Assembly (NCBI GenBank): GCA_032355985.1
Contig: JAUKVZ010000004.1
Span: 233,512-297,511, forward strand
From: Sarcodiotheca gaudichaudii
Taxonomy: Eukaryota; Rhodophyta; Florideophyceae; Gigartinales; Solieriaceae
DNA: 64,000 nucleotides
Direction of reading: 5' to 3'
This document shows, in pieces, positions 41,401 through 51,110 of the stretch (position 1 is its first letter; every line of letters begins with the position of its first letter). The notes below the pieces were generated by a model. It searched no databases and was not told the origin of the DNA. It saw nothing but the letters and a program-made list of their open reading frames with translations. The position numbers were made by a program, and so were the translations under genes.

Positions 41401-43330
41401 TGGTGTTCATCTCCGCGTTGCGGGCTGCGTCGGTGTATTGCGCGGGGTTGCTCATGCCTGTGGTGTGGCACCAGCCTGTTGTGTGGCCCATGCTATTGGC
41501 GCCGGGGAGTTGGGCGCGATGCATTTCGACGACGCCATCTTCGGGGTCGGTGAGGAAGAGGCCGCTGAAGAAGTTGCAGGCGCTGCTGTTTGTTGAGGTT
41601 GTCCAGTAGTGGACGGCGCTGCGGGCTGCTGTTGGGATGGTTGAGAGCCAGACGGCGGCGCCATCGGGATCGAGGTCGGCGTTTTCGCCGCAGCCTGTGC
41701 CGAAGATGTCGCCGATGCCTGCGAGTGAACCGGCGAGTGGCGTGCCCTGGTAGGGGGAGCCGACGGACTGGATGAGGCGATTGCCTTCGGCCCAGTCGAG
41801 GCCGGAGTAGTAGAACGTGTAGAGATGCAATGCGGCGAGTCCGCCCTGTGAATGCGCGACGACGCCGAAGGATTTGCCGTTGTTTCCGAGCGCGAGGAGG
41901 AGCAGGGCGAAGGCGTCCTGCGATCTGTTTTGTTCGGGATCATTGAAGACTTCGAGCGCGCCGGTGAAGTCGGCGAGTGGCCAGGGGTTGCCGCCGGCGC
42001 AGTAGCCGTGGGAGAGAAGAAGGTTGTGTGCGCCGGTTGCCCGTGCGCTTGCGAGTGCTGCGTATTGGGCGGGAAGCTCGAACTGCATGCCGCAGGCGGG
42101 GGCGAGGGATGTTGCGGGCGGCGCGGCGGGCATGGTGCGCGCCTGCGCGAGCGCGCCGGGCTCGAGGGTGAGCGCGATGGAGTCTTTCTCTGCAAGGACG
42201 GCCATGGTCTGCGGGCAGATGATGCGGACGTTGCGCAGGGAGAAGCGTTCGGCGGCGCCGGCGCCGGTGATCCAGCGAGGATCGATGGTGAGGGGCAGGT
42301 TTGCGGCGGCTTCATCGAAGATTGGCGCGGTCATGCCGCCGATCCAGGCGATGGGTTGGGGTTCGGCATCTGGTTCGGCAGCTGCCCAGAGTTCGGCGCT
42401 TGCGATGCAGCGATCGGATCGAAAGACGCGATCGAGCGCGATGCGGATGTCGAGGGCGTTGTCGCCATCTGCGCTTGCGTGATCGGCGAGATCGAAGGCT
42501 GGGCTCGCGGCGCGGAAGATGTGATGAGCTGTGCGCAGGTAGGGGCGGCCCTGGGGGTCGACGCCGGAGACATCGATGCGCACCTTGTGCAGACCGGGGT
42601 TGCGGATGATGAATGCGGCTTCGGGTGATTTGGCGCGCGTGAATTGGATCGTGCGGCTGGCGCCGTTGGGTTCATCGAGCGTGAGCGTTGCGCTGGTGAC
42701 GCGGCCGTCGGGTGGAGCCGCACGATAGGCGGCGCGGTTTGCGACGATGAGGTTGTGATGCGTCAGATGCGTGCGCAGCGGGTCGGCGTTGTCATATCTG
42801 ATGATGGCCGAGGCGCGCGGACGCGCTTCGGCGCGCATGTCTGCCGGCATGACGACATCGAGCGTCATGGCCCCGGCGGGAAGATCCTGAAGGAGGTAGA
42901 GATCGCCGATGGTGGCGTAGTCGCCGAGATGGATGGGGCCGCGGGCGGTGGTGAAGTTGGCGTGGCGGACTGTTGTGTCGAGCCGGATGGGGGCGTGGGC
43001 TTCGGGCGTGAGTGTGAGCTGGAAGTCGTCGGCATCGGGGGAGAGGATCATCATCCTTGCCGTGCGCGTTGTTGGGGCGGGGATGTCGGCGGTGGCGCGC
43101 CAGGCGCCGGAAGGATCGCGCACGAAGTTCAGTTCGATGACGGCGGTTTGTGACTGAAGCGCATTGGCTGCGGGATCAGGCGCGCGAAGGCGGCCGGAGA
43201 TGATGTCTTCGGCGGGCGCTGCGCGATGTTTGGGTGTGACGAGAAGCTGTGCGCTTGCGGCGGCGGCGCACATGGCACATGCGGCCAGCGCTGCGAGTGC
43301 GCGCGTACGGATGGATGTTGTTGGCGGCAT
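41387..43330 (-). CDS. secreted alpha/beta-hydrolase (lipase/esterase-like)
   Basis: A protein of 647 residues. The signal peptide (ALAALAACAMCAAAASAQ) is followed by ~370 residues of beta-rich domains (STTVRHANF-like segments) and a C-terminal alpha/beta-hydrolase: LLSHGYCAGGNPWP (oxyanion-hole strand), GVVAHSQGGLAALHLYTFYY (nucleophile Ser in AHSQGG), VGSPYQGTPLAGS, and a late LTDPEDGVVEMHRA where an acid may lie. This layout matches exported hydrolases of unknown substrate that carry a DUF4785-like N-terminal region; the assignment is tentative. It has no dockerin module, unlike its translationally overlapping neighbour. Confidence 0.75.
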   Translation of the reverse strand: MPPTTSIRTRALAALAACAMCAAAASAQLLVTPKHRAAPAEDIISGRLRAPDPAANALQSQTAVIELNFVRDPSGAWRATADIPAPTTRTARMMILSPDADDFQLTLTPEAHAPIRLDTTVRHANFTTARGPIHLGDYATIGDLYLLQDLPAGAMTLDVVMPADMRAEARPRASAIIRYDNADPLRTHLTHHNLIVANRAAYRAAPPDGRVTSATLTLDEPNGASRTIQFTRAKSPEAAFIIRNPGLHKVRIDVSGVDPQGRPYLRTAHHIFRAASPAFDLADHASADGDNALDIRIALDRVFRSDRCIASAELWAAAEPDAEPQPIAWIGGMTAPIFDEAAANLPLTIDPRWITGAGAAERFSLRNVRIICPQTMAVLAEKDSIALTLEPGALAQARTMPAAPPATSLAPACGMQFELPAQYAALASARATGAHNLLLSHGYCAGGNPWPLADFTGALEVFNDPEQNRSQDAFALLLLALGNNGKSFGVVAHSQGGLAALHLYTFYYSGLDWAEGNRLIQSVGSPYQGTPLAGSLAGIGDIFGTGCGENADLDPDGAAVWLSTIPTAARSAVHYWTTSTNSSACNFFSGLFLTDPEDGVVEMHRAQLPGANSMGHTTGWCHTTGMSNPAQYTDAARNAEMNTNAAR

Positions 43331-43416
43331 GGGTGTCCCCCTCCTTGGAACGGGGGCATTGTACGCCGCGGGCGGTGGGAATCGGTTGTGAAAGTGCGAG
43401 GTTTGGGGTGGCGTGG

Positions 43417-45786
43417 TTATGGGCAGGGGCCCCAGTTTCCGATGAGCGCGGCGAGATCGCCGGCGCCGACGACACCGGAGCCATCGAGGTCGGCGTTGGT
43501 CTCGGACTGACCCCAGAGTCCGATGAGTGCGGCGAGGTCTGCTGCGCCGATGATGAAGTCGCCATTCATATCGGCAAGGCAGGCGGAGGTGATCTGGGAG
43601 TAGATGGTGAGTCTGCCGTTTTCGAATGCTGCGATGTCGGCATCGCCGTCGAGATCCAGATCGCCTGCGACTGATGAGATCATGAGAAAACCACCGAACT
43701 GCTCTTCAGCCTGGAGGATGCGGCCGCTCATTTCGTTCTGCAGGTCATCAATGTTCTCGAACCATCCGACGCCGCGCCAGAAGTCATTGTTCGTCAGGTT
43801 TCTTGCGTCATCGAGCACGCCGGCGAAGTCGAGGTCGCCGTCTCCATCGACATCGATCACGTTGTCGCCAAGGGCTGCTCTGTTTGCGATCAGTTTCGTG
43901 AAAGTCGCAGGTGACTGATTATTGCTTCGGTACACGTACGTGTAGCTATTTCCGCCGTTGTATCCGGCGAGGTCCATGCGGCCGTCGCCGGTGAGATCGG
44001 CGATGGCGCGACCCGTGTTCGGGGCTGTGGCTGTGTTATCAACCAGGCGCGTCGTGAATGTCGGCGGCGACTGACCGTCGTTGTCGAGCACGTATACATC
44101 TCCGCCACCGAATGTGACGAGATCGACATCGTTATCGTCATCGAAGTCGCCAGCGTGCATGCCTGCGGCTTCAGCGGTGGAGATTTGCGTCATTGTGAAA
44201 GAGGGCGCGGGGGCGCCGTCATTTTCGAAGAGGAAGACACCGGGTGTGGCGCCGGCGCCGACGACGTCGAGATCGTTGTCGTTGTCGATATCAGTGAGGA
44301 TCAGGGAGCCATGGACAGATTGGGGTGGGAATCCGAGGTCGACACGCACGAAGTTGATGGGGACGCCGCCGTCATTTCGCAGCCAGACGAGCTTGAAGTC
44401 ATCTTCGATGACTGCGAGTAGATCCTCATCGCCATCGCCATCGATGTCGCCAGCGTCTTTTATTTCTCCCTCGGAGTCGGCAAGCGGAGATTCGCGGAGG
44501 GTGTATGCGTTTGGGGCGCCGCCGGTCTTTTCGTAGTAGCGGACGCCGGTGTTGAAGAAGAAGTCGCTCAGCAGCGCTGGGGGATCGCCTGGTGATGGTG
44601 TGAAGAGCAGGTAATCCTGGAATGTGATCGTGGGGTGTTGAAATGTTGATGCGGCGAAGGGGCGCCATGCTTTCGTTTCGAGCCAGACGAGCTCATCAAG
44701 CTGATCCCATGCGGAGATGATGTCCGGGCGGCCGTCTGAGTTGAAGTCAACAACTCGTGTTTCGTCGTAGCGATCGGCGCCTGCAAGGATGAAGTGCTTC
44801 TTGAACTTTGGTTCGGACGCGAGGTCGAACTCATACCAGGCGCGCGCGCGGAACTTCATGTCAAGATCGCCGTCGCCGTCGAAGTCCACCATCTCCAGCT
44901 CAATGGGATCATCGGGGATGGCGCCCAGCGAGGTCCATGACGTCGCGAATGAGCCGGACTGGTTCTCGAAGTAAGCGAGCTGGTGGGTGTCGTTGTCCAG
45001 ATGGACGCGGTGGAAGAGATCGAGATCGCCATCGGCATCCATATCCGCGGCCTGAACGGAGACGCTCGTGTTCTGCCCGCTTGTGGCCGTGGCGCGTTCG
45101 ATGAATGTGAACCCCGGCACGGCGGCGCCGTCGTTCTCGACAATGATGACCTTGAAGTGGTCGCTCATCAGGAAATCGACATCGTTGTCGCCATCGATAT
45201 CCGCGATGTCGGCGACGAAGAGCTCATCGACTTCGGCGGGCGGCATGAGCGTATGCTCGGTGAAAATGGGCGGGGAGGCGCCGTTGCTTTCGAACCAGGC
45301 GGATCCATTCTCCATGAGCGCATCGGGGGCGCCGTCGGCGTTGAGATCTGTGAAGATGCCGATGGGGTATCCGGCGGGCAATGCGTTCAGTGTGAACGAA
45401 GGCGGGTCAGCGCCGTCGTTTTCGAGCCAGTGCGGCGATTCGCCCATGCCGGGCGGGGCGTATTCGACGAGGATGTCGATGTCGCCGTCGAGATCGACAT
45501 CGAGCGGATCGAGAAGATCGATATCGAGCACATCCTCGAAGACTTTCGTGATTGCGGGAGCGGCGGCGCCATCGTTGAGATAGAGGCGCACGGTGTCCTG
45601 CAAGTGCTTCGAGAACACATCTGGATGCCCATCGCCGTTGAAATCGGCGATCACAAATTCGATGAACCTGTTGTCGGATCCTCCGAGTTTTCGCTGGGTG
45701 AAGGCGAGCTTCTCAGCGATGGTCGTCTGGGCCGCCAGCGCGCAAAGCGTGAGCAGGACGATGAACTTCGTCTTTACGTGTGTCAT
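43417..45786 (-). CDS. FG-GAP/VCBS-repeat secreted protein with dockerin-like module
   Basis: A protein of 789 residues. The start MTHVKTKF (45786) has GGGGAGG 7 bases upstream. The signal peptide ends near AAQTTIAE. About a dozen blades follow with DxDxDGDxD loops (DFNGDGHPDVF, DLDGDIDILVEYA, DIDGDGDEDLLAV, DFDDDNDVDLVTF), typical of integrin-like propellers that bind calcium. The end is the dockerin-like module, here with a shorter opening CLADMNGDFIIGAADLAALI and closing NWGPCP. A paralogue lies directly upstream. Function unknown. Confidence 0.86.
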   Translation of the reverse strand: MTHVKTKFIVLLTLCALAAQTTIAEKLAFTQRKLGGSDNRFIEFVIADFNGDGHPDVFSKHLQDTVRLYLNDGAAAPAITKVFEDVLDIDLLDPLDVDLDGDIDILVEYAPPGMGESPHWLENDGADPPSFTLNALPAGYPIGIFTDLNADGAPDALMENGSAWFESNGASPPIFTEHTLMPPAEVDELFVADIADIDGDNDVDFLMSDHFKVIIVENDGAAVPGFTFIERATATSGQNTSVSVQAADMDADGDLDLFHRVHLDNDTHQLAYFENQSGSFATSWTSLGAIPDDPIELEMVDFDGDGDLDMKFRARAWYEFDLASEPKFKKHFILAGADRYDETRVVDFNSDGRPDIISAWDQLDELVWLETKAWRPFAASTFQHPTITFQDYLLFTPSPGDPPALLSDFFFNTGVRYYEKTGGAPNAYTLRESPLADSEGEIKDAGDIDGDGDEDLLAVIEDDFKLVWLRNDGGVPINFVRVDLGFPPQSVHGSLILTDIDNDNDLDVVGAGATPGVFLFENDGAPAPSFTMTQISTAEAAGMHAGDFDDDNDVDLVTFGGGDVYVLDNDGQSPPTFTTRLVDNTATAPNTGRAIADLTGDGRMDLAGYNGGNSYTYVYRSNNQSPATFTKLIANRAALGDNVIDVDGDGDLDFAGVLDDARNLTNNDFWRGVGWFENIDDLQNEMSGRILQAEEQFGGFLMISSVAGDLDLDGDADIAAFENGRLTIYSQITSACLADMNGDFIIGAADLAALIGLWGQSETNADLDGSGVVGAGDLAALIGNWGPCP

Positions 45787-45953
45787 GGGACGCCTCCCCA
45801 ATGTTCGTCGGCGGATGAGCCGGGGGCTCCGCAACGCCGCCCGCGCGTTCTTTTCGCAGTGTACGGCAGGAGGCCGTTGTCACCGTTAAGAATTGATGTC
45901 GAATCGGGTGTCACGGCCGCTCATACGGTGGGGTCCGTCTCATGCGGCGAAAT

Positions 45954-48900
45954 TCAGGGGCAGGGCCCCCAGTAGGAGAGGAGTGTGGCGAGGTCGAGGG
46001 CGTTGACGCCGTCGTTGTTGAAGTCTCCCTGGGCGCTGGTGACGCCCCAGTTACTCAGGAGGATGGCGATGTCGACGGCGCCGACGTCGCCGTTTGCGTC
46101 GAGATCCCAGGGGCAGGCGCTTGCCAGCTGGATGAGATTTGATGGGTTGTCGACGGCGCCATTGAGGGCGAGTGATTCGTAGTAGATGGTGTGGCCGTTG
46201 GTATTGAGTGTGGCGTTGGGGTCGATGGTGAGGTTGCGCGTGTAGATGGCTTCGGGGGCGCTGCCGCGTGATGGGTTGTTGTTGTGCGCATCGACGATGT
46301 TGACTGCGGTCGCGGTGGGGCCGATTCGGATTGTGTCGATGCGGAATTCGACGAGTTCGAGATCGACGTTTGCGCCAAGGTCGGGGGACATGGCTTCGAG
46401 GGATTGGGGGGCGTCTTCGGGGAGGGCTGTCATTTTGAGCGCAGCGCCGGAGAGATCGAAGCGTGCCGGTTGATTGGCTGCGCTGTCGAAATCTGCGCCG
46501 AGTGCGAGTTGTGCGCCGGGGCTGAGGGAGAGTGTCGCTTCGGGGCTGAGGGTGAAGTCGCCCTGGACGAAGAGGCCGGAGTTTGATGTAGAGCCGCGGG
46601 CGGCGGTGTTGATGTCGCCGATGATCGAGCCGTTGTTGGTGAGGGCGCCGAGGATGGTGAGTGTTCCGTTTTGAATCGAGGTGAGTTCGTTGTTGGTGAA
46701 GTCGCCTCGGATGATGGAGTCGGCGAGGAATGTGAACTCGCCATTGTTGGTGGTGTCGGCGTCGATGTCGGCGTCGCCGGTGATGAGGTTGTTGTTGGTG
46801 AAGCCGTTGTCTGCGATGATCGCGCTTCCGCCGCTTGTCAGTTGCCGCCGGTTGATGATGCTGTTTTCGGCGGCGAGTATGGATCCGAACGGAAGGTCGA
46901 GCGCGTCGTAGCTTGTCCGATGCAGGTTAATTCTCTCAAGCGTCTCTGTCGCATTTGCGACGTCGAGATTGCCATCACCGGTGAAGTCTGCAATGGCGAC
47001 GGATCTGATCGCGAATACGAATGCATCGATAGTTCTGGATCGAAACTCGGGCGGACTCTGGCCGTTGTTCTCATGCCAGGTCAGCGGATCGGCTGTGATG
47101 ATGTCGAGATCGCCATCTCCATCGAGATCCGCGGCGCTGACGAATGGTTGTGGCCGATCTTCCAGCGGAATCTCGTGCGTCGTGAAGGACGGCGGCGTCA
47201 GGCCATCGTTTTCGTGCCAGTACAGCGTCTCCGGGAATTGCGCGACTGAGATCGCGTCGATGTCTCCATCGCCATCGACATCGCCGCTGGTGACGGCATG
47301 GGGCTGAAAAATCTCTTCAAGCTCGCTGTAGATCTCATGCGGTGTGAACGAGGGTGGGTCCATGCCATCGTTCTCGTACCAGCGCACGAGATCATCCCCC
47401 TTGGATGCGGAGAGCAGATCCATGTCGCCATCCAGATCGAAATCGATCGCATCGATGGAAACGACGTGGTTGGCGGCTCCAAACAGCGTGTGCGTCGTGA
47501 ATGATGGCGGATCCATGCCATCGCTCTCAAACCAGCGGATGGTGTGATCGATGTACGACGCCGAGACGACGTCCATGAATCCGTCGCCGTTCATGTCGGC
47601 GGCAAGGACGTCAAAGGCGCCTGCGGCGCTTGAGAAGATTGTGTGCGCCGCAAAGCTCGGAGTGGGGGCGCCATCGTTCTCGTACCAATAGATGGAGCTT
47701 TCGGCCTCTGAAGCCGCAAGAACATCGATGTCTCCATCTTCATCCATGTCGGCGGCGAATACGCTTCGGACCATGGCCACGTCATCATCGATGTCGAGCG
47801 ATTCAAACACGGGGTTCGCCGCACCGTCATTGCGGAACCATCGCACATCATTATCGATCGCCGAACCTGAGACGATGTCGTCGTCGCCATCGCCATCCAG
47901 ATCTGCGGCGACGATCGAGTGCACGTCGTAGCGATCGCCCCACACAATCGACTTTGTGAACTCAGGAACGCCGGCGAGGAGCGCCGGTCCGCCGGTGATA
48001 TTCAGAAGCGAGCCGGGCGACATGACAAGGTCGCCGTCGAACTCGGCGCCTGCGCCGGAGTCGATTGTGCAGGTTGCGCCGTTGTCGAGGGTCAGCGTGC
48101 CTCCAACCGCCAGCGCAAGCGTCGAATCGGCGCGCAACAAGGAGTCATCGCCAAGCCATGATTCGCCGGTGAGGCGAATTTCGCCGGGCTCGATTTCGTC
48201 GACGAGACCGCCGATGGGGATCGTCGCTTCGCCGAGCGTGAGCGTGCGCGCCGGGCCGATGTCGGCGACGGAGTTGTCTGCCAGCAATGCGTCGCGTTCG
48301 AGCAGGACGCTCCGAACAATAAGATCGCCGCGCACACGAAAGATGATCTCGGTGGCGCCGGCGCCGGCCAGAAGATCGAGTTCGAAGTTTGAGTTCGTAT
48401 TGGTCTGGCGATATTCGATGACGTCGCCCGATTCGGCATCATTAATTGCATTTTCAAATGAGCCTGGGGCGATGCCCTGGTTGTTGTTCCAGAGCGAGCT
48501 TGGCCGAAAGAGATCGCTGTCGATCCAGCGAATGCTTCCATCCGAAATGTGGGCTGTCAGAATATCCGTGTCCCCGTCTGCATCCATATCTGCGGCCATC
48601 AGATCGACCGGGCCGTCGCCGATGTCATGGTGGGTGAATGTCGGCGGCGATGCGCCGTCACTTTCGTGCCATCGAAGCATGGCGTTGATGCTGGCGGTGC
48701 TGGAGATGGCGTCCTGATCGCCGTCGCCATCGAAATCCACGGCGAATACGGCCGACGGCCATCCACCTCCGGGAATGTCAAACAAGGTGTGCTGGGTGAA
48801 GGCGGGCGGCTGCTGGCCATCGCTCTCAAACCAATAGATTCGACCGGAGCTCGCCGTCATCACGTCGATGGCGCCATCGGCGTTCAGATCCTCGCAAAAC

Positions 48901-49637
48901 ACGTTGCGAGGGGCAATTGCTGACGCGGAGATCACTCGTGTTGTGAATGTCGGCGCCATGGCGCCGTCGTTTTCATGCCAGAACAGGGTGTCCGACGCTG
49001 TGGTGATGATGTCGAGATCGGCATCCGCATCCATGTCGATGACGAACAATCCATTGACATGGTTTGGCGCCAGCCACGGGGTGTGCTTTGTGAATGAAGG
49101 GATGGCCGCGCCGTCGTTCTCATACCAATGCAACGCGGCGCCGAGTCCTGTTGTGGTGACGGCCATGTCACAATCGCCGTCGCCATCGATATCCGCCAGG
49201 AAGACATGAGCGGCGTCCGTGACAGGATCAGCAAGGGTTTGCAGGGTGAACGTCGGATCTGCGGCGCCATCGCTTTTATACCAACTCAGGCCCGCACTGT
49301 TCGATGCGGCTACGGCTATGTCGCAGTCGCCATCTCCATCGATATCCGCGACGAATACATCCGTCGCGGAAAAATGCTGGCCGATTTCATGAGTCACGAA
49401 CGATGGCCGGATGCCGCCGTCGCTTTCATGCCAGTGCACGAGAGAGTCGGCTTGGGATACGGAGACCGCGTCCAGGTCGCCATCATCATCCAGATCGACA
49501 GGGAAGACAGAGCGCGGCAGCTCTGTTTCGGTGAAGATGGGAAAGGACTCGAACGCGATGTGAAGATCATCGCCTTGGGCAAGAGCAGGGCTTGCCACGG
49601 CCATGATTGCAAGCGCGGCGACCAATCGAGATGTCAT
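45954..49637 (-). CDS. very large FG-GAP/VCBS-repeat secreted protein with dockerin-like module
   Basis: A protein of 1227 residues. The start MTSRLVAALA (49637) begins a signal peptide (IMAVASPALAQ); the open frame upstream to 49934 runs antisense through the PEP-CTERM gene tail and is rejected. Two propeller blocks (~25-390 and ~590-930) flank a beta segment with RVRGDLIVRSVLLERDALL-type repeats, the same arrangement as the large gene at 1812. A region of filament-like beta repeats (NNGEFTFLADSIIRGDFTNN) precedes the dockerin-like module (CPWDLDANGDVGAVDIAILL ... YWGPCP). Only a weak GGAAA precedes the start. Function unknown; likely a surface protein. Confidence 0.86.
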   Translation of the reverse strand: MTSRLVAALAIMAVASPALAQGDDLHIAFESFPIFTETELPRSVFPVDLDDDGDLDAVSVSQADSLVHWHESDGGIRPSFVTHEIGQHFSATDVFVADIDGDGDCDIAVAASNSAGLSWYKSDGAADPTFTLQTLADPVTDAAHVFLADIDGDGDCDMAVTTTGLGAALHWYENDGAAIPSFTKHTPWLAPNHVNGLFVIDMDADADLDIITTASDTLFWHENDGAMAPTFTTRVISASAIAPRNVFCEDLNADGAIDVMTASSGRIYWFESDGQQPPAFTQHTLFDIPGGGWPSAVFAVDFDGDGDQDAISSTASINAMLRWHESDGASPPTFTHHDIGDGPVDLMAADMDADGDTDILTAHISDGSIRWIDSDLFRPSSLWNNNQGIAPGSFENAINDAESGDVIEYRQTNTNSNFELDLLAGAGATEIIFRVRGDLIVRSVLLERDALLADNSVADIGPARTLTLGEATIPIGGLVDEIEPGEIRLTGESWLGDDSLLRADSTLALAVGGTLTLDNGATCTIDSGAGAEFDGDLVMSPGSLLNITGGPALLAGVPEFTKSIVWGDRYDVHSIVAADLDGDGDDDIVSGSAIDNDVRWFRNDGAANPVFESLDIDDDVAMVRSVFAADMDEDGDIDVLAASEAESSIYWYENDGAPTPSFAAHTIFSSAAGAFDVLAADMNGDGFMDVVSASYIDHTIRWFESDGMDPPSFTTHTLFGAANHVVSIDAIDFDLDGDMDLLSASKGDDLVRWYENDGMDPPSFTPHEIYSELEEIFQPHAVTSGDVDGDGDIDAISVAQFPETLYWHENDGLTPPSFTTHEIPLEDRPQPFVSAADLDGDGDLDIITADPLTWHENNGQSPPEFRSRTIDAFVFAIRSVAIADFTGDGNLDVANATETLERINLHRTSYDALDLPFGSILAAENSIINRRQLTSGGSAIIADNGFTNNNLITGDADIDADTTNNGEFTFLADSIIRGDFTNNELTSIQNGTLTILGALTNNGSIIGDINTAARGSTSNSGLFVQGDFTLSPEATLSLSPGAQLALGADFDSAANQPARFDLSGAALKMTALPEDAPQSLEAMSPDLGANVDLELVEFRIDTIRIGPTATAVNIVDAHNNNPSRGSAPEAIYTRNLTIDPNATLNTNGHTIYYESLALNGAVDNPSNLIQLASACPWDLDANGDVGAVDIAILLSNWGVTSAQGDFNNDGVNALDLATLLSYWGPCP

Positions 49638-49775
49638 GGTGTATTTCCGAGTCAAACCGGAGTATGTCCCAACATGCCGTGGATGAGCATACGTCTTCGG
49701 CGCCAGTTCACGTGACTGACGAGTTTCCCGCGGCCGGCGACGAATTGCACGCAAAAAGTCGGCGCTGGGAGTGCG

Positions 49776-49810
49776 CAAAGAACAGGCCGCCCCGAGTGGA
49801 GGCGGCCTGT
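49776..49810 (-). terminator. intrinsic terminator after the PEP-CTERM gene
   Basis: A perfect 10-pair stem ACAGGCCGCC/GGCGGCCTGT with a 9-base loop is followed on the minus strand by TCTTTG. It lies about 65 bases downstream of the stop at 49876. Confidence 0.72.
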
Positions 49811-49875
49811 GTGGAGTTGATGCTTGTGTCACGGCGTATGTCACGTCGTGATGGGTTGGTGCGCGGGCGTCTTTC

Positions 49876-50514
49876 TTACGCCTGCATCGCGCGGCGGCGG
49901 CGGGCGCCGATGAGGGCCATGCCGGCGAAGCCAAGGCCGCTGGCGGCCGGGAGCGGGATCGCCTTCATCTCGGCGGCGCCTTCAAGGAGGAGGCCCGTCG
50001 GATTGGGATCGTTCGTGACCTGCTCGTTGTAGACGATGATCTCGATGTCGATCGAGCTGCCGCTGACCCAGAAGTCCTGATCGAAGTTCTGGAACTGCTG
50101 CGGGTTGGACTGCAGGTTGGCGTCGAAGTCGACAAGGACCTGACCGGCGATCGAAAGGAAGATCACCTGGTTATCCGAGGTGTAGTCGCCGTGGAAGCAC
50201 CAGCGGGTGTTGTCCATCACGTCGACTGAGAGCGTGTACTTATAAAAGCCGGGCGAATCGAGGGCGTCGGTTTCGGTGCTGATCCACTCGGCGTTGGGAG
50301 CGGAAGCCCACGCGCCGGGGATATCGCCTGCGGCGACTTCGACGGCCGTGCTTGAAGCGCCGAAGGTCGGCTGTGTCGTCGGGTAGTCCATCGGGATCGA
50401 GCCGTAGGCGACCTGCCAGTCGGCGACACCGGTTGAAAGATCAACTGTTCCTGCGCTGGCGACTGCTGAACTCAGCAGCGCGACGGCGCACGCATACCAC
50501 TGTGCATTTCGCAT
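49876..50514 (-). CDS. secreted PEP-CTERM/VPLP-type protein
   Basis: A protein of 212 residues. GGGGAGG lies about 9 bases upstream. The signal peptide ends near SAVASAG. The mature part is beta-rich (FYKYTLSVDVMDNTRWCFHG, IFLSIAGQVLVDFDANLQ), without a recognised enzyme motif. The C-terminus IPLPAASGLGFAGMALIGAR followed by RRRAMQA is an exosortase-type sorting tail (Pro-hydrophobic-Arg). Its own terminator follows on the minus strand. Function unknown. Confidence 0.8.
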   Translation of the reverse strand: MRNAQWYACAVALLSSAVASAGTVDLSTGVADWQVAYGSIPMDYPTTQPTFGASSTAVEVAAGDIPGAWASAPNAEWISTETDALDSPGFYKYTLSVDVMDNTRWCFHGDYTSDNQVIFLSIAGQVLVDFDANLQSNPQQFQNFDQDFWVSGSSIDIEIIVYNEQVTNDPNPTGLLLEGAAEMKAIPLPAASGLGFAGMALIGARRRRAMQA

Positions 50515-50869
50515 TCTCTGGACCTCCCCAGGTCTGAAATTGTTTGTCGGTTCCTGTCAACGCACCGTGCACGGATGGCGCCGATGCGTACTGACAACCT
50601 GCCGCACGGAATCGGCCCGTCCAGCGGCGAAGCGCGCATTGTTACGGGTATGTGCGCGCGCTTGTGTGGCGTTGTGCGCTTTGGGCTCTTCTCGGTCGCG
50701 CGGGTGAAAAAGTGTGCGCTAGGTCCGAGAGCGCATCGGCGGTTATCGGAGCAGGCGGCTTGCGTGTCCGACGCTGACGTGTCCGATTCGTGAACTTGCG
50801 TGAGAGAAGGGCGGGGGTGACGCAGAGTTCTTGTGGCGACACTGGCCGCGGGCGACTGAGGAGATCGCG

Positions 50870-51110
50870 TGTGGCTGGTGGCCCTGGTGTTTCTCCCGGC
50901 CGGCGTCTTTGGAGGCAGGGAAACGCCGGATCGTCGCGCTGGCCTCGAGCCCATTGCCTCAGAAGGGTCGGCTCGATGATGCGGGCGGCGATCCGGTCTG
51001 CGCGCCGGGACCGGGAGGAGGTCTTCGGCGGCTCAGCTCGACGAGCCGCGGAAGGCTGAAGGAGCCCAGGCGCTCTGGCCCGCCTGCCGAGTGCTCGGCG
51101 GGCGGGCATG
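50870..51110. other. hairpin-rich non-coding stretch upstream of tRNA-Thr and tuf
   Basis: No convincing gene was found in 50515-51408. Within it several stems stand out: CCGGCGT (50900) with ACGCCGG (50923); CCGGATCG (50926) with CGATCCGG (50989), which overlaps the first and is mutually exclusive with it; GCGGCTC (51028) with GAGCCGC (51043); and a 13-14-pair stem at 51078-51107. Downstream, 51120-51310 is extremely G-rich on the plus strand, with runs of 7, 6 and 9 G and repeated GGCTGG. A structured RNA or a regulatory leader is possible; no known RNA family was recognised. Confidence 0.3.

Noticed and set aside
49638-49934. N-terminal extension of the large VCBS protein
   Set aside because: It runs antisense through the PEP-CTERM gene's 3' end and terminator; the signal peptide starts at 49637.
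50642-51109. Minus-strand ORF of 155 codons upstream of tRNA-Thr
   Set aside because: Arg/Pro/Ala-rich with no motif; stems in the same DNA explain the lack of stops in GC-rich sequence better.
50821-51110. RNase P RNA, tmRNA, SRP RNA or 6S RNA in the tuf upstream gap
   Set aside because: None of the conserved cores (such as GAGGAAAGTC of RNase P) was found on either strand.
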